Below are positions 19,701-27,131 of a stretch of DNA of 64,000 bases, in pieces; the first letter of the stretch is position 1, and the number at the start of each line of letters is the position of its first letter. The translations under genes were made by a program, and so were the position numbers. A model generated the notes under the pieces. That model saw only the letters and a program-made list of their open reading frames with translations, was not told the DNA's origin and ran no database searches. This stretch comes from Sphingorhabdus sp. EL138 (lineage in GTDB: Bacteria; Pseudomonadota; Alphaproteobacteria; Sphingomonadales; Sphingomonadaceae): positions 1 through 64,000 of the forward strand of contig NZ_CAMDCK010000009.1 in assembly GCF_945890115.1 (NCBI RefSeq), in the 5' to 3' direction.

Positions 19701-20916
19701 CATTGGCGTTGCCGCCGATTTTTCGGGCAGGGTGCAGAACCCGATATTGACTGGCGTCGTCCGCGCCAATGATCTAGTGTATGAAAATGATAGCTATGGC
19801 ACGCGATTGACCGATCTACGTGTGCGGGGCCTATTCACAAATGACCAGTTGGAAGTCACGGAGCTAAGTGCAAAAGCGGGCGACGGCACAGTGACAGGCA
19901 AAGGCATTGTCAACTTAAGTGCGGCCAAGGGCTTTCCTGTGCAGCTTAACCTTGACCTCGACCGCGCCCGCGTTGCCCGCAGCGAATTGATTTCGACAAC
20001 CGCGACTGGCCGAGTCAGCGTTACGAACACGCCAGACGGTGAAGCGTTGGTCAGCGGCACATTGCGTCTTCCTGAAACGCGGTTCAAGATTATCCGGCAA
20101 GGCGCGGCCAAGGTGGCAACCTTAACCGGCGTTCGCCGCAAAGCGCCAACTGGCCGAGCCCGTGTGTCCGGCGATGCCGATGCGATCAGAAGTCTTCCCA
20201 GCAATTGGAAACTCGACATCCGGCTAGAGGCCCCGGACAAATTATATGTGAGCGGCATGGGACTTGAATCCGAATGGGGCGCTAATTTGTCGATCACAGG
20301 GACCAGCGCCGCACCGTTGATTTCGGGCGACATGCAACTGGTGCGCGGGACTTTGGGTTTTGCAGGCAGATCCTTTGCATTGGAAAGCGGACGCATTTCC
20401 TTCAACGGCGGGCCTGCAAGCAATCCATCGATCCGCGTAACGGCCGCAAGCGAGGTTGATGGGACAACGGTGCGCGTTAATATTGCCGGCACCGGACAAA
20501 ATCCTGCCATTAGTTTTAGTTCAACCCCCGCCATGCCGCAGGATGAAATCATGGCGCGGATTTTGTTCGGAAACTCCATCGCCGAATTGTCAGCCATTCA
20601 GGCGGTCCAGCTTGCGGGGTCACTCAACAGCTTGCGCGGCGGGTCCGGCGGGCTAAATCCGCTGGGTGTGCTGCAATCGGCGACGGGTCTTGACCGTTTG
20701 CGTCTGTTGAATGCGGATGCGAATAGTGGGCGCGACATGGCGGTTGCCTTTGGCCAATATGTTACCAATGACGTCTATGTCGAAATTGTAACGGACGCCC
20801 GGGGCTATACCGCAACGCAATTGGAAATCAGTCTGAACCGCGCGCTGTCCGTGCTTAGCCAGATTGGCACCAGCGGAACATCGAATATCAATGTTCGGTA
20901 CAAAAAGGATTATTGA
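16756..20916 (+). CDS. tamB: Translocation and assembly module protein TamB
   Basis: TamB is an inner-membrane-anchored, periplasm-spanning beta-sheet protein implicated in lipid flow to the outer membrane, partnered with TamA. The 1,386 residues start with one membrane helix at about 7-27. They continue with long repetitive beta-rich sequence and end with the conserved DUF490 domain over roughly the last 330 residues (MQLVRGTLGFAGRSFALESG, then FGNSIAELSAIQAVQLAGSL). The 1-base overlap with tamA and the following lipoprotein gene suggest one operon. In a sphingolipid-making organism its lipid cargo could differ from that in enterics; this is inference. Confidence 0.95.
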   Translation: MLWRRLTIAGAAVVAILLIILAGSIIWLDSPSGRNFVARQIAAFELENGLNIRIGKIDGSIYGDAILSDVRFRDPKGEFARAPEIRLDWDPLSYFSQGVAIHALTAKELNISRLPAFRVVPDRGDPLLPDLDMHITRLQVDRIVFAKAITGAAQVASLSGKLQIADRRAIIDATAGSLRGDRIVLKLDAVPEDNRFDVDVKLDAPAKGLFAGLAGRAVPMQANLSGRGSWRKWDGALTAQLASEDIADLRLTAREGTFTMKGTAALAKVLADSLLVRALSPVAMFDMATSFDNRVAKIRGSIRSASVTVDANGVADLGEGSFDDLALDFRILRPGIIGSNVSGANIRGKALLNGAFAGPTVTYSASAGRLAFDATAFEDVTVTGEMQGKADRFLIPVNATARRVTGINQIAGGLLTNVRVNGDIAIADGRVLSDNLKIRSDRISAKALLVGDMNKGVYTTALNGKLDGFQVNSVGLFNVVADVDVETTRGRGYALVGTVKARSTRLFSRGFQNFLGGQMFVNAGIRYGSNGILQITRTSLVSPLFRINSGSGTYMTQGGRVVFDGQGYSNQYGPVRVGMTGTFDRPTYRITATNPGFGVGMSNVAGVVTLSPRGYAIAITGLTDYGPMSGDVDVLAGNGPLTIDILRGNFAGIGVTGRIRQAASGPFIGTLTGSGSGFDGTIALSAQGAYQRAVIDATALNTALSGAQKFSVGRGIMSADIILFDSPQVIADGQVENAFVNGIAIAAARVKMDYRAGVGTAQILAEGRSEVPFRFAANAGFTPQLWRIAAKGRANSVNFATDGPIRIVPRRNSYDILPSNINVADGTLRIAGSYGDALVLQSRIDKVDIAVLDPFLPGLGLGGRASGSLDWSQTSVSAFPNADVRLEINRFVRANLGSRSQPVDISMVGRLLPSGGNARLIIRRRGAAVGRLQIDLTPLPPGEASWTERLLAAPLSGGIRYNGPADTLFSLAGLADQSLTGNIGVAADFSGRVQNPILTGVVRANDLVYENDSYGTRLTDLRVRGLFTNDQLEVTELSAKAGDGTVTGKGIVNLSAAKGFPVQLNLDLDRARVARSELISTTATGRVSVTNTPDGEALVSGTLRLPETRFKIIRQGAAKVATLTGVRRKAPTGRARVSGDADAIRSLPSNWKLDIRLEAPDKLYVSGMGLESEWGANLSITGTSAAPLISGDMQLVRGTLGFAGRSFALESGRISFNGGPASNPSIRVTAASEVDGTTVRVNIAGTGQNPAISFSSTPAMPQDEIMARILFGNSIAELSAIQAVQLAGSLNSLRGGSGGLNPLGVLQSATGLDRLRLLNADANSGRDMAVAFGQYVTNDVYVEIVTDARGYTATQLEISLNRALSVLSQIGTSGTSNINVRYKKDY

Positions 20917-21101
20917 TGCGCCGCTTCCTATGTCTGCTCAGTCTGACCGTATCATCGTTGCTGGCGGCGGGGTGTCAGCAGGACTTTGACACGCAATATG
21001 CGGAGACGGAGCGCAAGGTGAAAGCGGCTGACGCAAAAATCGATGCTGAAATGTTAAAGGAAGCCCAGCGTGAACCTATTGAAAATGGCCATTCGGATTA
21101 A
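20916..21101 (+). CDS. Small lipoprotein
   Basis: The 61-residue product has a type II signal peptide with lipobox LAAGC (Cys near residue 20). A short charged tail follows, rich in Glu and Lys, that is probably helical. I do not recognise a named family. The ATG at 20916 overlaps the tamB stop as TGATG, so it is likely translated by coupling with tamB and may act in the same envelope process. A TTG one codon earlier is also in frame. Confidence that it is real rests on the lipobox and the tight coupling. Confidence 0.75.
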   Translation: MRRFLCLLSLTVSSLLAAGCQQDFDTQYAETERKVKAADAKIDAEMLKEAQREPIENGHSD

Positions 21102-21157
21102 TGCCCATGCTTTTGGGACGACGCCCCCTTCACTTTCTGTGTAACCGGTCCTAACAG

Positions 21158-21835
21158 ATGCAAATGTGGCAACTCCATCAATATCCGCTCTGTCCCTTTT
21201 CGCGCAAAGTACGTTTGCTGCTTGGCGAAAAAGGCGTTCCATACAGCTTGGTGCGTGAGAATCCGTGGGAGCAGCGCGACGAATTTGTGCAAATGAACCC
21301 GGCGGGACGAACGCCAGTGATGCGCGATTCCGAACGTAATATTACTTTGTCCGATTCGGTCGCGATTTCGGAATATATTGACGAAACCGTCCCTACGAAC
21401 CCGATGATCAGCGGCACCGCGCAATATCGCGCCGAGATTCGTCGCCTCGTGTCTTGGTTCGACGAACAATTTTATGGCGACGTGACGCAGCCGCTTTTGC
21501 ATGAGCGCATGAAGAAGCGACTGATTGACCGTCAACCGCCCGAAGCCAAAGTACTACGTGAAGCGATGAAGTTGGCGAACGGCCATCTCGATTATATCGA
21601 CTATCTCATCGACCACCGCGCGTGGCTGGCGGGTTCAACAATGACGATGGCCGATCTGGCGGCGGCGGCCCAGATTTCGGTAGCTGACTATCTTGGCGGC
21701 ATCGATTGGAATGGGCATGAACAGACCAAGGCTTGGTACGCCATGTTTAAATCGCGGCCCAGTTTTCGGCCCTTACTGTCCGAACGGATGGAAGTCATCG
21801 TGCCACCCAAGCATTATGAGCAGGTCGATTTCTAA
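21158..21835 (+). CDS. Glutathione S-transferase family protein
   Basis: The 225-residue protein has an N-terminal thioredoxin fold (LHQYPLCPFSRKVRLLLGEKG, with NPAGRTPVM and DSVAISEYID as the glutathione-binding segments). A helical C-terminal domain follows, with the SxTMADLAAA capping motif. It probably conjugates or binds glutathione in the cytoplasm; the substrate cannot be told from sequence. The CPFS site resembles the Cys-type active sites of beta/omega classes. It stands as a single gene between the tamAB unit and comM. Confidence 0.88.
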   Translation: MQMWQLHQYPLCPFSRKVRLLLGEKGVPYSLVRENPWEQRDEFVQMNPAGRTPVMRDSERNITLSDSVAISEYIDETVPTNPMISGTAQYRAEIRRLVSWFDEQFYGDVTQPLLHERMKKRLIDRQPPEAKVLREAMKLANGHLDYIDYLIDHRAWLAGSTMTMADLAAAAQISVADYLGGIDWNGHEQTKAWYAMFKSRPSFRPLLSERMEVIVPPKHYEQVDF

Positions 21836-21902
21836 GCCCCGAACACGGCTGATTTCCAACCTTTTCCTCACCCGCTTTGGTTATTGACAACGTCAAATTG
21901 GA

Positions 21903-21921
21903 TATACCAACGGTTGGTATA
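21903..21921. promoter_or_regulatory. Perfect 9-bp inverted repeat, operator-like
   Basis: TATACCAAC and GTTGGTATA flank a single G, giving a perfect 19-base palindrome in the 215-base gap between the GST gene and comM. The right half continues as TTGGTATACTAA, one base from the TTGGTATACCAA pattern bound by some FCD-type GntR regulators such as UxuR. A TTGACA lies at 21884. There is no T-run, so a terminator is unlikely. No regulator gene is adjacent. Confidence 0.45.
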
Positions 21922-22050
21922 CTAATCGGCAAAGCTTGCCATCGGGGTCGTTCGCGGCGCAGTCGGCCATGACGACCACTGGACCGGTCGTCCGGACCTC
22001 CGTTGCTACGTCATCCCAGTGCAGCGGAGGTCCATCCTTGGGGACAGTAT

Positions 22051-23559
22051 ATGGTGTCGATTGTTTCCACAGTCGCGTATCTCGGCTTGGAAGCCCGCAG
22101 CGTTGAAGTCCAATGCCAAGTCGCACCAGGAATGGTAGGCTTTGCCGTTGTGGGTCTTCCAGATAAGGCGGTCGCCGAAAGCCGCGAGCGGGTTCGCGCC
22201 GCAATCTCTGCGCTGGGTCTGGCATTGCCGCCCAAGCGGATCACTATCAATCTCTCCCCCGCTGACCTACCCAAAGAGGGTTCGCATTATGACTTGCCAA
22301 TTGCTCTGGCATTACTCGGTGCAATGGGGCTGGTAGATGCAGAGGCGCTGGCGCAATTTGTCGTGGTCGGTGAACTCGGTTTGGATGGCAGAGTGGCTGC
22401 ATCACCTGGCGTGCTTTTGGCAGCGCTTCATGCCTCGTCACGCGGGCTCGGGTTAATCTGTCCGGCGATGCAAGGGGCAGAAGCGGCTTGGGCTGGCGAG
22501 ATTGAAGTCGTGGCCGCACCCGATCTACTTGGCTTGCTGAACCATCTGAAAGGGAAATCCTTGCTGCGTCCGCCTGAGCCGGGGGTTGCCGCGCCGCGCC
22601 AAACGGGGCCTGATCTGAAAATGGTAAAAGGGCAGGAGACCGCAAAGCGCGCGCTGGAGATTGCCGCTGCTGGTGGTCATAATTTGGCTATGGTTGGCCC
22701 ACCGGGCGCAGGTAAGTCGCTATTGGCCTCATGTATGCCGGGTATCTTGCCGGAACTTTCGCCTGCTGAGGCATTGGAAGTTTCCATGATTGCATCCGTC
22801 GCCGGATCTTTGGACGGTGGCCGCTTATTGCGAACACGTCCGTTCCGTGCGCCGCATCATAGCGCGTCCATGCCAGCCTTGGTCGGAGGCGGTCTGCGTA
22901 TTCGTCCCGGCGAAGTCAGCCTCGCGCATCTCGGGGTCCTGTTCCTCGACGAGCTGCCCGAATTCCAACGCGGCGTGCTCGACAGTTTGCGACAGCCCTT
23001 GGAAACCGGTGAAGTCAGCGTCGCACGGGCCAACAGCCATGTCACTTTCCCCGCCAACGTCCAATTGGTCGCTGCGATGAACCCTTGCCGCTGCGGGCAT
23101 CTTGGCGACGCGGCTTTGGCATGTAGCCGGGCACCGCGTTGCGCTGCGGACTATCAGGCGAAGATATCTGGGCCATTGCTTGACCGTATCGATCTGCATG
23201 TCGAAGTGCAGGCAGTGCGCGCCGCGGACTTGGTCCTTCCGCCCCCTGCCGAAGGTTCGGCTGAGGTAGCCTTTAGGGTGCATGCCGCGCGTTTCCTACA
23301 AAGCGCACGGCTGCAAGGCACTGGCTTGCGTACCAATGCGGATCTTGATGGCGATACACTTGCTGAATTTGCCACGCCGGACGCAGCGGGGCAGAAGTTA
23401 CTGGCCCAAGCGGCAGAAGCGATGCGCCTATCGGCGCGTGGCTACACCCGTATATTGCGCGTTGCCCGCACGATCGCCGATTTGGCCAATGCCACGGACG
23501 TAGGCCGTATCCACATTGCCGAGGCGCTCAGCTACCGACGACAGCCGCCCCGCAACTGA
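22051..23559 (+). CDS. comM: YifB/ComM family Mg-chelatase-like AAA ATPase
   Basis: The 502-residue protein has an N-terminal Lon-like/ChlI domain (AYLGLEARSVEVQCQVAPG) and a AAA core with Walker A GPPGAGKSL and Walker B VLFLDELPEF. AMNPCRCGHLGD and the C-terminal Mg-chelatase-type segment (SARGYTRILRVARTIADL) follow. ComM helicases drive branch migration during integration of DNA taken up by transformation, but the family also occurs in species not known to be competent. ATG at 22051 is chosen because it gives the family N-terminus MVSIVSTVAYLG; the frame stays open to 22003. Confidence 0.93.
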   Translation: MVSIVSTVAYLGLEARSVEVQCQVAPGMVGFAVVGLPDKAVAESRERVRAAISALGLALPPKRITINLSPADLPKEGSHYDLPIALALLGAMGLVDAEALAQFVVVGELGLDGRVAASPGVLLAALHASSRGLGLICPAMQGAEAAWAGEIEVVAAPDLLGLLNHLKGKSLLRPPEPGVAAPRQTGPDLKMVKGQETAKRALEIAAAGGHNLAMVGPPGAGKSLLASCMPGILPELSPAEALEVSMIASVAGSLDGGRLLRTRPFRAPHHSASMPALVGGGLRIRPGEVSLAHLGVLFLDELPEFQRGVLDSLRQPLETGEVSVARANSHVTFPANVQLVAAMNPCRCGHLGDAALACSRAPRCAADYQAKISGPLLDRIDLHVEVQAVRAADLVLPPPAEGSAEVAFRVHAARFLQSARLQGTGLRTNADLDGDTLAEFATPDAAGQKLLAQAAEAMRLSARGYTRILRVARTIADLANATDVGRIHIAEALSYRRQPPRN

Positions 23560-23622
23560 GCCGCAATGTGAAGGGCGCATAGTCTTGATGATAAAGTGAC
23601 CCAAAGGGCGCCTAAGGCCAAT

Positions 23623-23708
23623 TGGTGCGGATGGCGGGACTCGAACCCGCACGCCCTTACGGACAACAGATTTTAAGTCTGTAGCGTCTACCATTCCGCC
23701 ACATCCGC
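23623..23708 (-). tRNA. tRNA-Leu(UAA)
   Basis: On the minus strand the 86-base gene has acceptor GCGGATG, an anticodon stem-loop ACAGACTTAAAATCTGT with anticodon TAA, a long variable arm, T-arm GGGTTCGAGTCCC and an encoded CCA. It reads UUA (and by wobble UUG) leucine codons. Confidence 0.97.
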
Positions 23709-23765
23709 TTAGCCATGCGCAGACAGCATTACGCTCGCAGGGTCAAGTGCCTTCGCACAAATGGT

Positions 23766-24044
23766 TTATTTGTTAAGGCTTTCGCGCACTTCTTTGCCCG
23801 GTTTGAAATAGGGTACGCGCTTTGATGGCACTTCAACCGATGCACCGGTGCGCGGGTTGCGGCCCTTGCGCGGGCTGCGGTCGCGGGTCGAAAAAGCACC
23901 AAAGCCGCGCAATTCAATGCGCCCACCATCGTACAGGCGTTGAATGATCTGGTTAAAAAACAGATCGACGATCTTCTCGATTTCCTCTGTTTTAAGTTCC
24001 AGATTCTCGGCTTCCAGCTTTTTGATCAACTCGGAACGGATCAT
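23766..24044 (-). CDS. ihfB: Integration host factor beta subunit
   Basis: The 92-residue DNA-bending protein is of the HU/IHF family. RGFGAFSTRDRSPRKGRNPRTG is the beta-arm region with the Pro that intercalates DNA, and the C-terminus VPYFKPGKEVRESLN is typical of the beta subunit. It lies downstream of rpsA, as in many proteobacteria, but a terminator at 24188-24218 separates them, so it probably has its own promoter in 24045-24187. A general DNA architecture role is expected, with IhfA encoded elsewhere. Confidence 0.95.
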   Translation of the reverse strand: MIRSELIKKLEAENLELKTEEIEKIVDLFFNQIIQRLYDGGRIELRGFGAFSTRDRSPRKGRNPRTGASVEVPSKRVPYFKPGKEVRESLNK

Positions 24045-24187
24045 ATTGTGTTCCTTTCTTACGGTTATCTAATACGACGCTGTGCGCTTCGCAAACTTCA
24101 CTTTACAGGTCTTTACAATAATTCCGAGACGCTGGCAGAAATTTTTCATTATTACAACGGTCTTCCAAGCGTTTCGTGCCAAAAACA

Positions 24188-24218
24188 TAAAAAGCCCGCT
24201 CCTCTTTCAAGGAGCGGG
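24188..24218 (-). terminator. Rho-independent terminator of rpsA
   Basis: On the minus strand, the stem CCCGCTCC/GGAGCGGG (24211-24218 with 24195-24202, loop of 8) is followed by a run of T (24188-24193 read in reverse). It lies about 55 bases after the rpsA stop and before ihfB. Confidence 0.85.
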
Positions 24219-24273
24219 TCTCTATTACGGCATTTTTTACTATGCCATTTTGGATGTAGTTTTTGGCCGAAGC

Positions 24274-25980
24274 TTACTTCTTCACGCCCTTGAGTGCTTC
24301 ACCCAAGATGTCGCCAAGCGATGCGCCCGAATCGGACGAACCATATTGCTCAACGGCTTGCTTCTCTTCGGCCAGCTGTAGTGCCTTGACCGAGAAGTTC
24401 GGCTTTTTCGAACGGTCGAAACCAGTAACCATGGCGTCAAACTTCTGACCAACCTGGAAACGATCCGGACGTTGCTCGTCACGGTCGCGGCCAAGGTCGG
24501 CGCGCTTGATGAAGCCAGTTGCGCCATCTTCGCCCGCTTGTACTTCAAGTCCGCCATCACGCACTTCAAGAACGGTCACGGTGGTAGTGCCACCCTTCTT
24601 CAGGCCGCTTGCCGAAGCAGCACCGGCTGCCGACGGGGCACCCTTTTCAAGCTGCTTGATGCCAAGCGAAATGCGTTCTTTCTCGGCATCGATGTCGAGA
24701 ACGATTGCCTTGACGGTTTCGCCCTTGCGGTGAAGGTGCAGGGCTTCTTCGCCGGTGATGCCCCATGCGATGTCGGACATGTGGACCATGCCGTCAACGT
24801 CGCCGTCGAGACCAATGAACAGACCAAACTCGGTCGCATTCTTGACTTCGCCTTCAACGGTCGAACCAACTGGGAACTTGTCAGCGAACGATGCCCATGG
24901 ATTGTCGTGCGCTTGCTTGAGGCCAAGCGAAATACGGCGCTTTTCCATGTCGATGTCGAGAACGACAACGTCGACTTCTTGGCTTGTCGAAACGATTTTG
25001 CCCGGGTGCACATTCTTCTTTGTCCATGACATTTCCGACACGTGGACCAAGCCTTCGATACCGGCTTCGAGTTCGATGAACGCACCATATTCGGTGATGT
25101 TGGTGACCGCACCCTTCAACTTGGTGCCGACGGGATATTTGGCAACCGCTGCATCCCAAGGATCGCTTTCCAACTGCTTCATGCCAAGGCTGATGCGCTG
25201 TGTGTCCTTGTTGATACGGACGATTTGCACCTTGACGGTGTCACCAATGTTTATGACTTCGCTTGGGTGGTTGATACGCTTGTAGCTGATGTCGGTGACG
25301 TGCAGCAGGCCATCGATGCCGCCCAAATCGACAAACGCGCCATAATCGGTGATGTTCTTGACCACGCCGTCGATGATCTGACCTTCGACGAGGTTTTGGA
25401 TGAGGCCAGTGCGCTGTTCTGCGCGCGTCTCTTCCAATATGGCGCGACGCGATACAACGATGTTGCCACGCTTGCGATCCATTTTGAGGATGACGAAGGG
25501 TTGGGCGATGTCCATCAATGGCGCAACGTCGCGCACAGGGCGGACGTCAACCTGGCTGCCGGGCAAGAATGCCACTGCGCCGCCCAGATCAACGGTGAAA
25601 CCACCCTTTACGCGGCCAAAGATAACGCCATCCACGCGGTTGCCCGCGTCAAATTCACCTTCAAGCACATCCCAAGCGGCTTCGCGACGGGCGCGATCGC
25701 GGCTGAGCATAGCTTCGCCGTTCATATTTTCTACGCGGTCAACGAAGACTTCGACTTCGTCGCCAACCTTCAGGTCGGCTTTTTGGCCGGGCATAGCGAA
25801 TTCACGCAGCGCCACACGGCCTTCGGATTTGAGACCCACATCGATGACAGCATGGTCATTGTCGATTGCGGTTACGGTGCCTTTTACGACGCGGCCTTCA
25901 AAGCCACCGTCTGCGCCGCCAAGTGATTCGTCGAGAAGTGCCGCGAAATCGTCGCGGGTCGGGTTTGGCGAAGTTGCCAT
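24274..25980 (-). CDS. rpsA: 30S ribosomal protein S1
   Basis: The 568-residue protein contains six S1 RNA-binding repeats, each with the VxGxVxxITDYGAFVDLG-type core. S1 recruits mRNAs with weak Shine-Dalgarno sites to the ribosome. The C-terminal ~110 residues include a Gly/Ala linker and a degenerate last repeat. The ATG at 25980 is clear, with the N-terminus MATSPNPTRDDFAALL. S1 may matter more than usual here, since several genes in the window use TTG or GTG starts and weak ribosome sites. Confidence 0.97.
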   Translation of the reverse strand: MATSPNPTRDDFAALLDESLGGADGGFEGRVVKGTVTAIDNDHAVIDVGLKSEGRVALREFAMPGQKADLKVGDEVEVFVDRVENMNGEAMLSRDRARREAAWDVLEGEFDAGNRVDGVIFGRVKGGFTVDLGGAVAFLPGSQVDVRPVRDVAPLMDIAQPFVILKMDRKRGNIVVSRRAILEETRAEQRTGLIQNLVEGQIIDGVVKNITDYGAFVDLGGIDGLLHVTDISYKRINHPSEVINIGDTVKVQIVRINKDTQRISLGMKQLESDPWDAAVAKYPVGTKLKGAVTNITEYGAFIELEAGIEGLVHVSEMSWTKKNVHPGKIVSTSQEVDVVVLDIDMEKRRISLGLKQAHDNPWASFADKFPVGSTVEGEVKNATEFGLFIGLDGDVDGMVHMSDIAWGITGEEALHLHRKGETVKAIVLDIDAEKERISLGIKQLEKGAPSAAGAASASGLKKGGTTTVTVLEVRDGGLEVQAGEDGATGFIKRADLGRDRDEQRPDRFQVGQKFDAMVTGFDRSKKPNFSVKALQLAEEKQAVEQYGSSDSGASLGDILGEALKGVKK

Positions 25981-26104
25981 AGGTTAGAGTGTCCTTACGT
26001 ACATTTTGTCCGGCCAGTCGGTTGGTTCCGACGGTCTTTGACCAGAGTTGCCCTGATGCCCGAATAGCAGCAAAGCGCCCAAATACGGTGCATATCGAGC
26101 CAAA

Positions 26105-26215
26105 TTACCGCGTCATGCCGAACTTGTTTCAGCATCCATCCATCAACTTAGACCAAGGGTCAGCGAGGCGAAATGAACCCTGAACCAAGCTCAGGGTGAC
26201 GGTGTGTTCTATCGA
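26105..26215. repeat. Dispersed palindromic repeat between rpsA and cmk
   Basis: The gap holds CGTCATGCCGAACTTGTTTC at 26111-26130, and at about 26178-26200 a CCCTGAACCAAGCTCAGGG hairpin. Both belong to the GAACTTGTTTCAG family found also near 2635, 29161 and 30340. No gene is visible in the 249-base gap. Confidence 0.65.
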
Positions 26216-26229
26216 TACACGCCGGCTAC

Positions 26230-26856
26230 TTAGCTTTTGCGAAGTCGAGACTCCACCAAAGCAATCGCAGCTTGAACGGCGTCGCCTATAGTCAAATCGC
26301 CGGTATCAAGCAATAGCGCGTCTTCCGCCGGTTTTAACGGTGCATCAGCGCGGCCGGTGTCACGTTCGTCACGCGCCCCAATGTCAGTCAGGATATTGGC
26401 AAATTCTACATCCATGCCTTGTCGTTGCATTTCATGATGACGGCGCTTCGCGCGGACCTCTGCGGGCGCGGTGACGAACAACTTCACGTCAGCATGCGGT
26501 GCGATGACTGTCCCGATATCACGCCCGTCGAGCAATGCGCCGCCGGGCTGATTGGCAAAGTCCACCTGCCGCTGGTTAAGCGCCGCACGCACCCCGGGGT
26601 GAATCGATACCCGGCTTGCTAACCCGCCAACTTCCTCGCTCCGCAGAACAGGGTCATCCAGCAAGCTGTCCGGGAACCCGCATCCCGCCAAAGCGTCCGC
26701 GGCATCGTCAGGGTTTCCTTTGTGCAATTGCACGTGGCACCCCACCGCGCGGTACAGCAGGCCGGTATCCAGAAACGGCAACCCGAAATGCGCGGCGAGT
26801 GCTCTTGCTAACGTGCCTTTGCCAGAGGCGGTTGGCCCGTCAACGGCGATGATCAT
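26230..26856 (-). CDS. cmk: Cytidylate kinase
   Basis: Cmk phosphorylates CMP and dCMP. The 208 residues begin MIIAVDGPTASGKGT (P-loop), then FLDTGLLYRAVG (nucleotide-binding), LLDGRDIGTVIAP and the RHHEMQRQG lid region. The ATG at 26856 overlaps the stop of the next upstream gene by 4 bases; the open frame up to 27021 is only the shadow of that gene. The order aroA - small membrane protein - cmk - rpsA, all on the minus strand, resembles the conserved aroA-cmk-rpsA-ihfB cluster. Confidence 0.96.
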   Translation of the reverse strand: MIIAVDGPTASGKGTLARALAAHFGLPFLDTGLLYRAVGCHVQLHKGNPDDAADALAGCGFPDSLLDDPVLRSEEVGGLASRVSIHPGVRAALNQRQVDFANQPGGALLDGRDIGTVIAPHADVKLFVTAPAEVRAKRRHHEMQRQGMDVEFANILTDIGARDERDTGRADAPLKPAEDALLLDTGDLTIGDAVQAAIALVESRLRKS

Positions 26857-27131
26857 TCGGCCGCCCCTGTATCGACACGGCGCTTCATCAGGGCCTTCAT
26901 GATGCCGAACACCGCAATGGCCATCCAGACAATTTCCAGCACCATGGTCGGTAAGTTGAAATTTACCGTCAACGAAATGGTCAGTAAGGCCGCGCCAAAG
27001 AAGTTTGCGACGTTGAACCATAATGCATTCATCTGCGTCGTGAGGTTGCTGTACGCAAACGCAGCGACAATGAAAAAACTGCCTGCAAACCCGATGAGGT
27101 CAGCCGCGAAGGGCGATATATATTCGGTCAA
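26853..27131 (-). CDS. Small integral membrane protein, CBU_0592-like
   Basis: The 92 residues have about three hydrophobic segments (FAADLIGFAGSFFIVAAFAYS, then the FNVANFFGAALLTISL region, then MVLEIVWMAIAVFGIM). This matches a small family of unknown function often labelled CBU_0592. It overlaps aroA upstream and cmk downstream by 4 bases each, so it is translated as part of that operon. No catalytic residues are apparent. The family label is from memory and only moderately certain; the gene itself is well supported by its overlaps. Confidence 0.8.
   Translation of the reverse strand: MTEYISPFAADLIGFAGSFFIVAAFAYSNLTTQMNALWFNVANFFGAALLTISLTVNFNLPTMVLEIVWMAIAVFGIMKALMKRRVDTGAAE

Noticed and set aside
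21893-22225. A 110-codon minus-strand frame before and into comM
   Set aside because: Codon use in the gap looks mildly coding, but the front half is antisense to comM and no family is recognisable.
24472-25987. Several plus-strand frames antisense to rpsA
   Set aside because: They follow the repeated S1 domains in mirror image and have no independent support.
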